Notes under the pieces: model-generated
The model's database searches: none
Told to the model about the DNA's origin: nothing
What the model saw: only the letters and a program-made list of their open reading frames with translations
Made by a program: the position numbers and the translations under genes
In this document: positions 1 to 8,023 of the stretch, one piece after another
How positions within the stretch are numbered: position 1 is the stretch's first letter
How the letters are laid out: each line of letters starts with the position of its first letter
NCBI GenBank assembly: GCA_022865525.1
Contig: JALHSV010000464.1
Coordinates: 1-11,450, forward strand
Direction: 5' to 3'
DNA from: Thermodesulfovibrionales bacterium
Lineage (GTDB): Bacteria > Nitrospirota > Thermodesulfovibrionia > Thermodesulfovibrionales > SM23-35
Length of the DNA stretch: 11,450 nucleotides

Positions 1-503
1 ACAGAAAACATCTTTTCGGCAGCTAAATACCCGCCGACAGCTATGTACTGATGAATATCAGTCGGGTCTATCCTTCCATTGTTTCTGAGAGCGATTCTCA
101 TTTGCTTCTTGTAAAAGGGAACCTCTTCCATCACCTCAACAGGTTTCTCAAGAAAGGTCCCCCGGTAGAGGAGATCCCTTACAGGATACCCCGCAGAATA
201 AGTCGTATCGATAATCCTCTGAGCATCTTCTTGCTTCACCCGCTGATAAAAATAGCCATAGGGTTCTGCCTTCATAACAGGACCCTTCTGACAAAGTCCC
301 TGGCAACCCGTTTTAATTATCTCTATGTCCAGTCCCTTTCTCGAACTCTCCTCTTCAAACATCTTGACGAAGCTCTTTGAGCCGGTAGCTATGCATGCTG
401 TTCCACAGCATATTGTAATCCTGTCTTTATCGGGTCTGAACAGTTCTTCACTGAGCAGAGCCCTCAGGTTTTGCAGTTCTTCTATGTTCTTAAGCTTGTT
501 CAT
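1..503 (-). CDS. nuoF: NuoF/HymB-like NADH-binding subunit, N-terminal part (runs off left edge)
   Basis: The first 167 codons of a gene leaving the window at base 1. It opens with a thioredoxin-like [2Fe-2S] domain: C32-x4-C37 (CCGTAC) and C67-x3-C71 (CQGLC). From about residue 130 it enters the typical NuoF start (FYKKQMRIALRNNG, then a YIAVGGYLA segment). The FMN, NADH and 4Fe-4S parts lie outside the window. The extra N-terminal ferredoxin-like domain is the form found in HymB/HydB-type subunits of NAD-dependent hydrogenases, formate dehydrogenases and bifurcating complexes, rather than the shorter E. coli NuoF. The ATG at 503 overlaps the TGA of the preceding nuoE-like gene (ATGA), so translation is probably coupled. 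The role as NAD(H)-oxidising/reducing subunit is known for the family; the partner enzyme is not visible. Sure of the family, unsure of the complex. Confidence 0.85.
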   Translation of the reverse strand, partial: MNKLKNIEELQNLRALLSEELFRPDKDRITICCGTACIATGSKSFVKMFEEESSRKGLDIEIIKTGCQGLCQKGPVMKAEPYGYFYQRVKQEDAQRIIDTTYSAGYPVRDLLYRGTFLEKPVEVMEEVPFYKKQMRIALRNNGRIDPTDIHQYIAVGGYLAAEKMFS

Positions 504-1006
504 TGCTCTTGTTGATGTGAGTCTGTCTTTATAGACCGGATGAGTTTCTCCACATGCTTTTCTCCAATAATCTCACCCATGACATTCTCGTTGATGGTGG
601 CTACCGGTGCAAGTCCACAGCATCCGACACACCCAACGGTTTCGAGGGTCATTGCAAGGTCTTCTGTTGTTTCTCCGTTGCGCACCTGAAACTCAGTTTC
701 GAGGGCATTCAGAACTTTTTTTGATCCCCTCACATAACAGGCAGTCCCGAGACAGACTCTCACAATCTTTTTCCCTCGCGGTTTAAAGTGAAACATCTTA
801 TAAAAACTTGCCACACTGTATACGTCGGACAGGGGGATATTCAGATTAAGAGAAAGTCTCCTGAGAATATCTTCCGCCAAATAACCGTTATCTTCCTGAA
901 TCTGCTGCAGGGCATGAATCAGTATTCCTTTCTTCTTTGCCTGATCGTTCAGGATCCCGCCTATTTCTCCTATCTCTTCATCAATATTGATCTCGTCTAC
1001 TTTCAC
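500..1006 (-). CDS. nuoE: NuoE/HymA-like [2Fe-2S] subunit
   Basis: A 168-residue thioredoxin-like [2Fe-2S] protein, the usual NuoE length. A helical N-terminal part (about 10-75, ending in DVYSVASFYKMF, a NuoE hallmark) precedes the cluster domain with C85-x4-C90 (CLGTAC) and C126-x3-C130 (CVGCC, followed by GLAP). The family carries electrons from the NuoF flavin site to a partner. The GTG start at 1006 is chosen because AGGAGA lies five bases upstream. It begins 20 bases after the acsA stop and overlaps the next gene by ATGA, so it belongs to the acs transcript. With NuoF it would form a soluble NAD(H) module. Whether that module serves CODH, a formate dehydrogenase or an Hdr-type complex cannot be seen here. 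Confidence 0.9.
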   Translation of the reverse strand: MKVDEINIDEEIGEIGGILNDQAKKKGILIHALQQIQEDNGYLAEDILRRLSLNLNIPLSDVYSVASFYKMFHFKPRGKKIVRVCLGTACYVRGSKKVLNALETEFQVRNGETTEDLAMTLETVGCVGCCGLAPVATINENVMGEIIGEKHVEKLIRSIKTDSHQQEQ

Positions 1007-1026
1007 AGGTTCTCCTAAGCTTTACG

Positions 1027-3015
1027 CTAATAAATTCCGAGGTGTGGTTTTGCTCCCTTCTCGATCTCTCGTCTCGCAGCCATATCCATGAGAACCCTCT
1101 CTGCACCGAATTTGCCGGGTTCATATTTTCTCAGTTTCAGTGTCTCCCGTGCCTTATCGATATAGTCAAGGGCCAGGGCCAGGATTTTCTCGGGGTCAGG
1201 CTCAAAGTGCAATGCGCCCCTGAATCTCTCAAACCACACCCCGGTCATTATCCTTGTAACTTCCTTACTCGCCTCCACAGGCGATTCCCCTCCGAAGATC
1301 ACTGGGATACCCGATGCCGCAAAATAACATCCGATGGCAATCGCCTTCTCTGACATCCATTCAGGTGCTATCCCTACTGCAGGCATGCCTCCTATTTCGT
1401 CTGAAAGACCACCCTCTTCGGCCATGGCGGTCGCTATCGTCAGTATCCTTGAGTTGTCCACACACGAGCCGAGGTGAAGTATCGGCGGTATGCCGATAGC
1501 CTCACAAACCTCCATCAGTCCGGGTCCGGCATATTCGAGGGCAGTCTCCGGCGTGAGAAATCCTGCGGTACCGCAAGCAGCAGAGCCGCAACCTGTCGAG
1601 ACGATAAGCACATCGTTCTTGATCAGTTCGATCGCAAGAAAACGATGGAGCCCCTGCGAAGGAACTCTCGGATTATCACAACCTGCAAGACCAACAACTC
1701 CTCGTATCCTTCCTGCCATAATCGCATCATTAAGTGGCCTAAAAGAAGCCCTCCAAGAACCACCTTGCATGTATTCGATATATTCGTGCGAAAACCCTGC
1801 TATTACCGGAAACTTATCTGGAACATGGCTACCTTCTGCTTTCCTGTTGGCATAGTTGTCAATAGCCGTTCTGACAATCTCCCGCGCGATTTCTTTTGCT
1901 CTATGCTCATCATATTGAATATGCATAGCACCTGGAATTTTTGCTTTATGAGACGTAGTGATCACCTTTGTATGAAACTTTTTTGAGAGTTCGACTAAAG
2001 CAGGCATGATACACTGAACATCCACTGTTATTGCATCAACAAGACCTGTCATAATTGCCAGTTCCTGATTTGTAAAACCACCTGCTGTGGGAATACCATG
2101 CCTCATTAACACTTCATTTGCAGTACAACACATGCCACCCAGGTTAATCCCATTTGCACCTTTAGATTTTGCATAGGAAATCATCTCGGGTTCGTTAACT
2201 ACATCCACGATCATCTCAGCGAGTGAAGGTTCATGCCCATGCACCACAAGATTTACTTCATCTTCTTTGAATATTCCAAAACTCGCTTCTCCTTTTACAG
2301 GTTTTGGTGTACCAAACAGTATATCGGTAATATCTGTTGAGATCATAGATCCACCCCAGCCGTCAGCCAAAGAAACCTTAAGAGCACTCAAAAGAAGGTT
2401 ATCAGGATCATGGTCAACGCCCATATTCGTGCGGTGCATTGACTCTGTTATTTCCCTATCAACCCCTCGTGGAACAATACCCCACTTTTTCCATCTCTCC
2501 TGTGTCTTTTTAGGCGCTCTTTTAATAAAATTGATTTCACCTTTCTGGCGGCCGAAATCCTCTATTAATTTAAGAGCTACATCTCTTGCAACATTATTTA
2601 TAGGTCTACCGTTTCCAAACTCGATATCGAGCATTCCCGCGACTCTATATAGCTTTTTTACATCGGTTATCTTAAAATCACTTGCTTCTCCATTTGCAAC
2701 TGCAAGTAATGTAAAAGCCATGTCCCGAGCATGGTCTGAATGGGCTGCCGATCCCGCAACCGCCATTCTCAGAAAATTCCTTCCAGCAATTGTTGGAAGC
2801 GTAGCTCCGCATACTCCCCTTCCCTCTTCCTCCGCATTTTGCCCGACAAGCCGACAAGGTCCCACATGGCATATCCTGCAACATGCACCAGAGGCTCCTA
2901 TAGGACATGGTTTCATCTTCTCCGCCCTGTCAAAGCATGTCTCTATCTTGTGGGATTCCCCCCATTCAATAATCTGTTCAGCAGCTTCATTTGCGCTTTT
3001 TACAACCTTTTCCAT
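1027..3015 (-). CDS. acsA: Anaerobic Ni-Fe carbon monoxide dehydrogenase catalytic subunit
   Basis: 662 residues, close to the usual CooS/AcsA length. It interconverts CO2 and CO at a Ni-Fe-S C-cluster and feeds CO to AcsB through an internal channel (family knowledge). Visible ligands: C37 and C45 for the bridging D-cluster; C46, C49, C54 and C69 for the B-cluster; H261, C296, C335, C446, C476 and C518 for the C-cluster, in contexts HGHEP, GGMCC, VQCIMP, LAGCDNP, STGCG and GSCVD. H92/H95 and K557 sit where proton-transfer residues are expected. No ligand is missing. The ATG at 3015 has a strong AGGAGG seven bases upstream. It is the fifth gene of the acs operon and precedes nuoE by 20 bases. 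By hand count the middle of the gene (about 1740-2700) is near 41% G+C while both ends are above 50%. The name cooS fits equally well; the acs context favours acsA. Confidence 0.97.
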   Translation of the reverse strand: MEKVVKSANEAAEQIIEWGESHKIETCFDRAEKMKPCPIGASGACCRICHVGPCRLVGQNAEEEGRGVCGATLPTIAGRNFLRMAVAGSAAHSDHARDMAFTLLAVANGEASDFKITDVKKLYRVAGMLDIEFGNGRPINNVARDVALKLIEDFGRQKGEINFIKRAPKKTQERWKKWGIVPRGVDREITESMHRTNMGVDHDPDNLLLSALKVSLADGWGGSMISTDITDILFGTPKPVKGEASFGIFKEDEVNLVVHGHEPSLAEMIVDVVNEPEMISYAKSKGANGINLGGMCCTANEVLMRHGIPTAGGFTNQELAIMTGLVDAITVDVQCIMPALVELSKKFHTKVITTSHKAKIPGAMHIQYDEHRAKEIAREIVRTAIDNYANRKAEGSHVPDKFPVIAGFSHEYIEYMQGGSWRASFRPLNDAIMAGRIRGVVGLAGCDNPRVPSQGLHRFLAIELIKNDVLIVSTGCGSAACGTAGFLTPETALEYAGPGLMEVCEAIGIPPILHLGSCVDNSRILTIATAMAEEGGLSDEIGGMPAVGIAPEWMSEKAIAIGCYFAASGIPVIFGGESPVEASKEVTRIMTGVWFERFRGALHFEPDPEKILALALDYIDKARETLKLRKYEPGKFGAERVLMDMAARREIEKGAKPHLGIY

Positions 3016-3028
3016 ATAACCTCCTAAA

Positions 3029-3079
3029 AAAAGTTAAAAATTAAAAATTAAAATTCTCAACTTTTCACTTTTAACTTTT
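3029..3079. repeat. 11-bp inverted repeat in A/T-rich acsB-acsA spacer
   Basis: Perfect arms AAAAGTTAAAA (3029-3039) and TTTTAACTTTT (3069-3079) around a 29-base A/T-rich loop. The spacer is built from reused words (TTAAAAAT, CTTTTCACTTTT), suggesting growth by slippage. As RNA it would be a weak A/U hairpin just upstream of the acsA ribosome binding site. Confidence 0.6.
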
Positions 3080-3116
3080 CACTATTACTAAGGAGTTTAT
3101 AAGTAAAACCCCTTTG

Positions 3117-3193
3117 TTGTCATTCCACGGCTTGACCGGGGAATCCAGAACGGCCATGGATAACCGCTTACGAACTGCGGGCATGACGGACAA
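3117..3193. repeat. Palindromic intergenic element (REP/MITE-like)
   Basis: A 77-base block in the 219-base acsB-acsA gap. Its ends are imperfect inverted repeats: TTGTCATTCC on the left and GGCATGACGGACAA on the right. Inside are two smaller palindromes, one joining ATTCC (3122-3126) with GGAAT (3139-3143) and one joining CCGC (3164-3167) with GCGG (3177-3180). The TCATTCC...GGAATCCAG pattern is a widespread type of dispersed bacterial intergenic repeat. No protein is encoded. A copy count in the genome was not possible here, so its repeat nature is inferred from form. Confidence 0.55.
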
Positions 3194-3234
3194 ACATATT
3201 ATATGAGGCCCTACTAATGACCGCATTAGTAACT

Positions 3235-5433
3235 TTAAAGAATCGGTTCCATCTCCAACGCGGGATGTCCAACACTTGTGAGGAATTCGAGTAATTTTTC
3301 AGAATCCTCACAGATTGTCTCATCTGCTATTTTATCAAGAAGGTCTGGAATCCCTTCCTCTGCTGCCCTTTGGTCGAATGCTTCTTTAAGACTTTCCTTA
3401 AGGTTTTTTGTCATCCAAACAATTCTTTTAATTCCTCCATCACCAGCGAGGAACTTATTGCTGATAATAAAGTTCCTGCCAATACCCATGAATCCCGGAT
3501 TCTGGGTGCCTCCTCCAACGCTTCCTGCCAATGTTGAAAATTTCATCCCTACAGGGGTCATTCCGGTATGACCACGTTGGACTATCATTATCCCATTTGC
3601 TTCTGGAATGATCGCAACGATGCACTCAAAGCATCCGCAGGATGTCATCGGATTTTCCATTATAGTATAGAGGTTTAGTGTCTCTACCGCACCACCTGAC
3701 GCCTTTTTAAGATATTCATCAATACCGGTAAACCTTCCGTATCGTGCATCAAGAAGCTCTCCTTTTTGAATAGGCTGATTCCCGCCTGTCGGGTCTATTT
3801 CAAATGCAACCTTACAGTCAAGCCAGTTGAATGCCCCGCAAAGACCGAGCCTTTCGGGACTTATTACACATACATGACTCGGTGCAAAAGACTGGCAGAG
3901 TAAACATGAATAGAAGGTATCGACTGCCTCATCGATAAGCCCGGCAAGCCTCTGATCACGCTCCCTGTAGGATTTCCTCGCCTCTTCCTGAATTTTTAAA
4001 ACATCTTCTTTATCTGTATAAATCGTCACCTGTACTTTATCGACAATCGCCTTAAACCTGTGGTGGGTCATCGTGAAATTTATTACTCCAAGGTGTTCAA
4101 GGGTAAAACCCTCTTTCTTTGCGTTAAGGTTTATTCTGATCCAGTTTATATCACGCTGTCCCATGTGCCAGATACCCTGGGCCTCGTTGATATTTGCATG
4201 GACTTTCCTTTCCATAACCGGTTCAAAATCCTTCTGCATCTTTCTGCCGCTAACATCTATGACAATGCCGAGCGGCATCTGTCCGCCCTTTTCATATCTC
4301 TCCTGCCAGTTATTGCCGACTATTATTACTTTATTATCCTCTATCTCATCCATTTCTCTCATCCTTACCCATTCAAAAGAAGGTGTACGATTTCCGCCGA
4401 ATTCTATAAACATGTCCTCTTTCCTTATCCTCTCACCTTCAAATGCAGGCCCATATGCCACTGGTATCGGAGGTTTCTCAACCGTAATTTTTAACCCTCT
4501 GACTTCAATCGCCTTCTGTACAATCTTATTATGGTCAAACTCCTTCTCAACCTCTTCATATATACATACACCGGTCGGATGTATGACCGGTACATCTGTA
4601 TCACAAATAGCAGGGAATCCCATATTTATAGCACCGGCTCCTGTTGACCATATAATGTCATCTAACTCTCCAAGGACAATTGCTAATGCAAAAACCCTAT
4701 CTTTTTGATACTTGAGATGCTCCTTAAAATCTCCCGGTTTTTTTCCTCCAAATATGAGTGATGCCCGTATCGCCCAATCAAGGGCATAAAGGGTATGTGC
4801 TGTATCATAGCCAAGAGGGACGATTCTCGTATCCCACCCGAGTTCAACTCCCTTTCTGAGGAGCTGTTTCGTCACACTATTACCATTGGTGTGACCTGAG
4901 AGGAAGGTAAGGATATTCTTCTCCTGAAGTTCTCTGATGATCTTTACTGCGGTATCATCATCAGGTGCTGCTCCAATGACAGCAGCAAAACCAGGCATTG
5001 TCCCGTCAACAAGCTGGATGCCTAAATTCCTCTGAATGGTATCGGTAATAAAACCATTATAGACATACCCTGTTTCAGGATCTACAGCCGGCTCAAGGCC
5101 ATTGATATAGCGTAATGCCATAATGATTTCTTCCGAGAAAAGTGTCGCCATGCCTGAATCGAGCGCTTCTCCCAGGTATGGTTTCCACAGATTCTCGTCG
5201 GGTTCCGGATGAAGCATTTCCTTTGTCATACCGAGTGCAACTTTCATGTCCGAAAGGGTCTTAACGGGGAATCCGGTCATGGCATAGATCATGGGGAGAT
5301 AATATGCGGTATCCGGGAATTCAAAGCTGAAGCTCCCGCCTTTTTCGGCAAGAGCCTTATCGAGCATCTCTTCAGCCTCTTTGGTAATTCTCTGAGCACC
5401 TCTTATAGCTGCCGAGGCTATGAGCTTAGACAT
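3235..5433 (-). CDS. acsB: Acetyl-CoA synthase (CODH/ACS catalytic subunit, bacterial type)
   Basis: 732 residues, matching bacterial AcsB (Moorella 729). It condenses CO, the methyl group from the corrinoid protein and CoA into acetyl-CoA at the A-cluster. Cluster ligands are all visible: C510, C513, C522 and C532 for the cubane and bridge (FYSCLLCQSF, then HVCV and LCGAF), and the C599-G-C601 motif for the distal nickel (TSCGCFEC). They sit four residues beyond the Moorella positions throughout. The N-terminal CODH-binding domain (about 1-310), absent from the archaeal enzyme, is complete. The ATG at 5433 has AAGGGGG upstream. It lies between acsC and acsA, with repeat-bearing gaps on both sides. 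No frameshift or missing residue is seen. Confidence 0.97.
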   Translation of the reverse strand: MSKLIASAAIRGAQRITKEAEEMLDKALAEKGGSFSFEFPDTAYYLPMIYAMTGFPVKTLSDMKVALGMTKEMLHPEPDENLWKPYLGEALDSGMATLFSEEIIMALRYINGLEPAVDPETGYVYNGFITDTIQRNLGIQLVDGTMPGFAAVIGAAPDDDTAVKIIRELQEKNILTFLSGHTNGNSVTKQLLRKGVELGWDTRIVPLGYDTAHTLYALDWAIRASLIFGGKKPGDFKEHLKYQKDRVFALAIVLGELDDIIWSTGAGAINMGFPAICDTDVPVIHPTGVCIYEEVEKEFDHNKIVQKAIEVRGLKITVEKPPIPVAYGPAFEGERIRKEDMFIEFGGNRTPSFEWVRMREMDEIEDNKVIIVGNNWQERYEKGGQMPLGIVIDVSGRKMQKDFEPVMERKVHANINEAQGIWHMGQRDINWIRINLNAKKEGFTLEHLGVINFTMTHHRFKAIVDKVQVTIYTDKEDVLKIQEEARKSYRERDQRLAGLIDEAVDTFYSCLLCQSFAPSHVCVISPERLGLCGAFNWLDCKVAFEIDPTGGNQPIQKGELLDARYGRFTGIDEYLKKASGGAVETLNLYTIMENPMTSCGCFECIVAIIPEANGIMIVQRGHTGMTPVGMKFSTLAGSVGGGTQNPGFMGIGRNFIISNKFLAGDGGIKRIVWMTKNLKESLKEAFDQRAAEEGIPDLLDKIADETICEDSEKLLEFLTSVGHPALEMEPIL

Positions 5434-5463
5434 GATTACCCCCTTTATCAGTAGGTAGCATAC

Positions 5464-5508
5464 AGTAGATAGAAGTTAGGAAATAGAGATTGTTATCTCG
5501 TATCTACT
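5464..5508. repeat. Nested inverted repeat in acsC-acsB spacer
   Basis: Outer arms AGTAGATA (5464-5471) and TATCTACT (5501-5508) are perfect. Inside lies a second hairpin, GAGAT-TGTT-ATCTC (5486-5499). It is placed 30-70 bases before the acsB start in the transcript and may fold as an mRNA spacer hairpin; no U-run follows, so it is not a convincing terminator. Confidence 0.5.
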
Positions 5509-5521
5509 CCATGCTTCATAT

Positions 5522-5557
5522 TATATACTATATACTGTTTATATACTATATACTGTG
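5522..5557. repeat. Two tandem copies of an 18-bp A/T-rich unit
   Basis: TATATACTATATACTGTT at 5522-5539 is followed directly by a second copy at 5540-5557 with one change near its end. Each unit itself contains TATATAC twice. It lies immediately beyond the acsC stop codon (5559-5561, read leftward). Likely slippage-prone and variable between strains. Confidence 0.8.
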
Positions 5558-5558
5558 T

Positions 5559-6902
5559 TTACGCTGCCCTGGATTTCAGGAATGCAGGGATTCCGTTTGC
5601 TTCCCGCGGCCCGACGGTAATCTTCCATCCCTCAAGCTTATCCTCAATTGAACCACTCAGTATCGACACGTAACCAGGAATAATCAGTTCCCTGTGCTGG
5701 ATCTGATTTTCAATCCCGCTTTCCTTAATAAACTGAGCAATCTTGGAAGCGGTAAATTTGCCCGCTGCCCATGCTGTCAATACGGAAAGGCCCTCACAGT
5801 CCATGACGGCAAGATGTCCTGGAACCTTACTATTCTCAATTTCCCCGGAAACGATAAAGAATGTGAGAGAGAAGTTTGTTGTAACGAAGAGAGGAGATAC
5901 CGGTGTTGGCTCACCGATCTTGTAAATCTTTTGTTCAACCTGCATCGGAACCTGCGGATCAGTGTAAATATTCTGCCTCAGGGTAAAGAGAGCAAGGTTC
6001 TTCCATTTTTCGATACTGCGCAGGACAATGATGGATGAATATTTTGCAATACCGATTGATGCAAGCAATGCCTCTTCAAGGCTGTCGTCCCGCTGCACAA
6101 ACGTTATCACGGGATAACCGAGTGGCTTGAAATTTTTCTTTATGGCTGCTCTTCTGATGAATGTATTATTCTCAAGGATTTCCTTTGCCCTCCGCGCCCC
6201 CGAATCGATTACCATATCTTCAATACCGATCGACCTCGCCTTTTCCGTAAGATGTACGATTTCTTCCAGTCCTGTCGCAGATATGCCAAGCGTCGCTTTC
6301 CATGTCTTCGCAACAGCTGCCATGGCTTCTAAATTGTCTGAATTCATTCCATGGATGATCGGCTTCTTGTCAGCAAACATCTTGACCGCACTTTCGGCAG
6401 CTTGAGGGTTTGTAGTGCACAGGATTACAGGAATAGGGTAGGTACTCGAAGCTATGACCGATGCCGCGCTCTCGAATCTGTTTGCATCGGCAGAATCATT
6501 TATCAATGCCACTGCATCAATCCTGAGGTTCTGCCCTACCCGGTCAATTTCTGAATCAATGACTTCTTCAATTTTGCTTTTTATCTCTGCTTCTGTAAGC
6601 GTATCCTTTATTTCAAGCGCAAAAATGCATGGATTTACAAACCGTTTATCATGTCTGAAAAGTACAGTCTCCTCTCCCATCTTCACTGCCCTTTCACCGG
6701 CACCAAGGACAACCGGCCGAACCGGCGGAGCAGATGCCTCACCGAGTTTCTGTCTTGCCTCATCAGAAACATCCGGACATAAATCAAGAGAGGCTTGTCT
6801 CTGTGCAAGTTTCATTGCAAAGGCCAGACAAGTAGGGAATCCGCATTTCTTGCAGTTTGTTTTCGGAAGGAGTTTGAATATCTCAACACCGGTTAAAGCC
6901 AT
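5559..6902 (-). CDS. acsC: Corrinoid iron-sulfur protein large (gamma) subunit
   Basis: 447 residues, as in Moorella AcsC. It carries the cobalamin that accepts the methyl group from AcsE and passes it to the AcsB A-cluster. The N-terminal [4Fe-4S] domain shows C17, C20, C25 and C42 (NCKKCGFPTCLAFAM, then LCPD), the cluster used for reductive reactivation of cob(II)amide. A TIM-barrel part follows, and a C-terminal cobalamin-binding domain is expected from about residue 330. The start is set at ATG 6902: GGAGG lies six bases upstream of it, whereas the in-frame TTG at 6908 directly abuts the GGAGG and would leave no spacing. It lies 97 bases after acsD and 125 before acsB. Its partner AcsD is encoded just upstream. 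Confidence 0.96.
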   Translation of the reverse strand: MALTGVEIFKLLPKTNCKKCGFPTCLAFAMKLAQRQASLDLCPDVSDEARQKLGEASAPPVRPVVLGAGERAVKMGEETVLFRHDKRFVNPCIFALEIKDTLTEAEIKSKIEEVIDSEIDRVGQNLRIDAVALINDSADANRFESAASVIASSTYPIPVILCTTNPQAAESAVKMFADKKPIIHGMNSDNLEAMAAVAKTWKATLGISATGLEEIVHLTEKARSIGIEDMVIDSGARRAKEILENNTFIRRAAIKKNFKPLGYPVITFVQRDDSLEEALLASIGIAKYSSIIVLRSIEKWKNLALFTLRQNIYTDPQVPMQVEQKIYKIGEPTPVSPLFVTTNFSLTFFIVSGEIENSKVPGHLAVMDCEGLSVLTAWAAGKFTASKIAQFIKESGIENQIQHRELIIPGYVSILSGSIEDKLEGWKITVGPREANGIPAFLKSRAA

Positions 6903-6922
6903 CAACAACCTCCAGTAATTAC

Positions 6923-7000
6923 AGGGTTCAAGGAGTCATGGGTTCGAGTGGTTGATTTTTGTTTTCGTTTAATCCTCGCATCCTTGAATCCTTGGACCCT
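6923..7000. repeat. Imperfect inverted repeat in acsD-acsC spacer
   Basis: AGGGTTCAAGGAGTC (6923-6937) pairs with GAATCCTTGGACCCT (6986-7000) at 13 of 15 positions. The right arm touches the acsD stop codon. The word GGGTTC appears twice in the left part. The right arm shares CTTGAATCCT-x-GG with the next spacer (7994-8006), so the two gaps hold related sequence. Confidence 0.55.
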
Positions 7001-7941
7001 TACGTTAATTCTTCAATCACTTTCCTCACTGCATCAGAAGACTTCGGATGTCTCATAATGAGAAGTTCAGCACCAGCTAAAAGAAGAGACACGGCTGTAA
7101 CAGCCTCCCAGGCGACGCTTCGTTCTTTCAGGTTGCCCCATTGTGGCACATCAGTTTCAGACGCCTGTGTCTCCTTTACCTTCCATACGTAGATTCCTAC
7201 ATCACCCAAAATCGGCTGTTGCATCGTCAAGTCATTCTGCGCAAGGGCTGCGAGCCGGATCCTCTCCATGACAGAATAAGTATATTCAAGCCCGTAGCCG
7301 AGAGCGGAACACATTGGATCGATAATAATTCTCTCTTTTTCAAACCCCATCTGTGAGATCAGGATGTTCAGCTGTTTCGAGAGATTAATATCAAGCTCTG
7401 ACATAGCTATCAACTTGTGATTATTTGCCATTGCTGCCGCTGCGATAGTCTTATAATTCGCCTCCTGCGCTTTGCCGATGATACAATTCCGGTCCTTAGC
7501 AGCCTCGGCTGCAGCAACCAGAACAGAAGCATCTTTTTCCGCATGGTTGCTTCCAAGAATGATTACCGGAATATCGACCGATGAGAGAACGTCTTTTACT
7601 GTCTGGGCGGCATCTTCAGGTGAACGGTTTGCCCTGTCTGGATGGGTCCCTGCAAGCCTGAGCGCAATAGCCTGGGCCATCAGGGTATCCTGGCAATATT
7701 TTGCCCACAATACAGGGCTATTCACAACATCAGCATACGGACTCAGTACTTCATCAGGCCAATCATCCGGCGGACTATCCTGGATTTCATATGCAACGAC
7801 CGGCCTATTCGGTAGTAATCCGTCGAAGGTATGAAAAGGAAGGACATTTTCTCCTCCAAGAGTGATCATCCCGGAATCTTTTCCCACAGCTACCGTGTAA
7901 ATCTTACCTGAATAGGTCTCTTTCGTCGGCGTGAAAGGCAT
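7000..7941 (-). CDS. acsD: Corrinoid iron-sulfur protein small (delta) subunit
   Basis: 313 residues, near the usual AcsD length (about 310-325). It is the TIM-barrel partner of AcsC; together they form the methyl-carrying corrinoid protein and help cap the cobalamin. Family signatures visible are the IPVIILGSNHAEKD strand-turn, EANYKTIAAAAM, and the DPMCSALGYGLEYTYSVMERIRLAAL stretch split around residues 228-253. No iron-sulfur cysteine pattern is present, as expected. The ATG at 7941 has an excellent GAGGAGGTGA just upstream. It sits 82 bases after acsE and 97 before acsC, and its TAA falls inside the arm of a spacer inverted repeat. Confidence 0.95.
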   Translation of the reverse strand: MPFTPTKETYSGKIYTVAVGKDSGMITLGGENVLPFHTFDGLLPNRPVVAYEIQDSPPDDWPDEVLSPYADVVNSPVLWAKYCQDTLMAQAIALRLAGTHPDRANRSPEDAAQTVKDVLSSVDIPVIILGSNHAEKDASVLVAAAEAAKDRNCIIGKAQEANYKTIAAAAMANNHKLIAMSELDINLSKQLNILISQMGFEKERIIIDPMCSALGYGLEYTYSVMERIRLAALAQNDLTMQQPILGDVGIYVWKVKETQASETDVPQWGNLKERSVAWEAVTAVSLLLAGAELLIMRHPKSSDAVRKVIEELT

Positions 7942-7962
7942 GTCACCTCCTCTATTAAATTG

Positions 7963-8021
7963 AAAGGGTCCAAGTGTTTGTATCCGACTTACACTTGAAT
8001 CCTCGGCCCCTCGAACCCTTT
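7963..8021. repeat. Two-part inverted repeat in acsE-acsD spacer
   Basis: Outer arms AAAGGGT (7963-7969) and ACCCTTT (8015-8021) enclose inner arms CAAGTGT (7971-7977) and ACACTTG (7991-7997). The right side carries an extra 17 bases between its two parts. It shares CTTGAATCCT-x-GG and a terminal ACCCTT with the acsD-acsC spacer. Confidence 0.55.
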
Positions 8022-8023
8022 AT

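Noticed and set aside
2267..3019. Plus-strand 250-codon open frame
   Set aside because: Lies entirely antisense to acsA, whose cofactor residues are all intact; no ribosome binding site or family resemblance.
4073..4708. Plus-strand 211-codon open frame
   Set aside because: Antisense shadow of acsB with Ser/Phe/Leu-rich low-quality translation.
5464..5557. CRISPR-like array in the acsC-acsB gap
   Set aside because: Repeats are short, directly adjacent and A/T-rich, without spacers of constant length.
6923..7000. Rho-independent terminator between acsD and acsC
   Set aside because: Arms are imperfect, the loop is about 48 bases and no T-run follows, so it is better described as a spacer inverted repeat.
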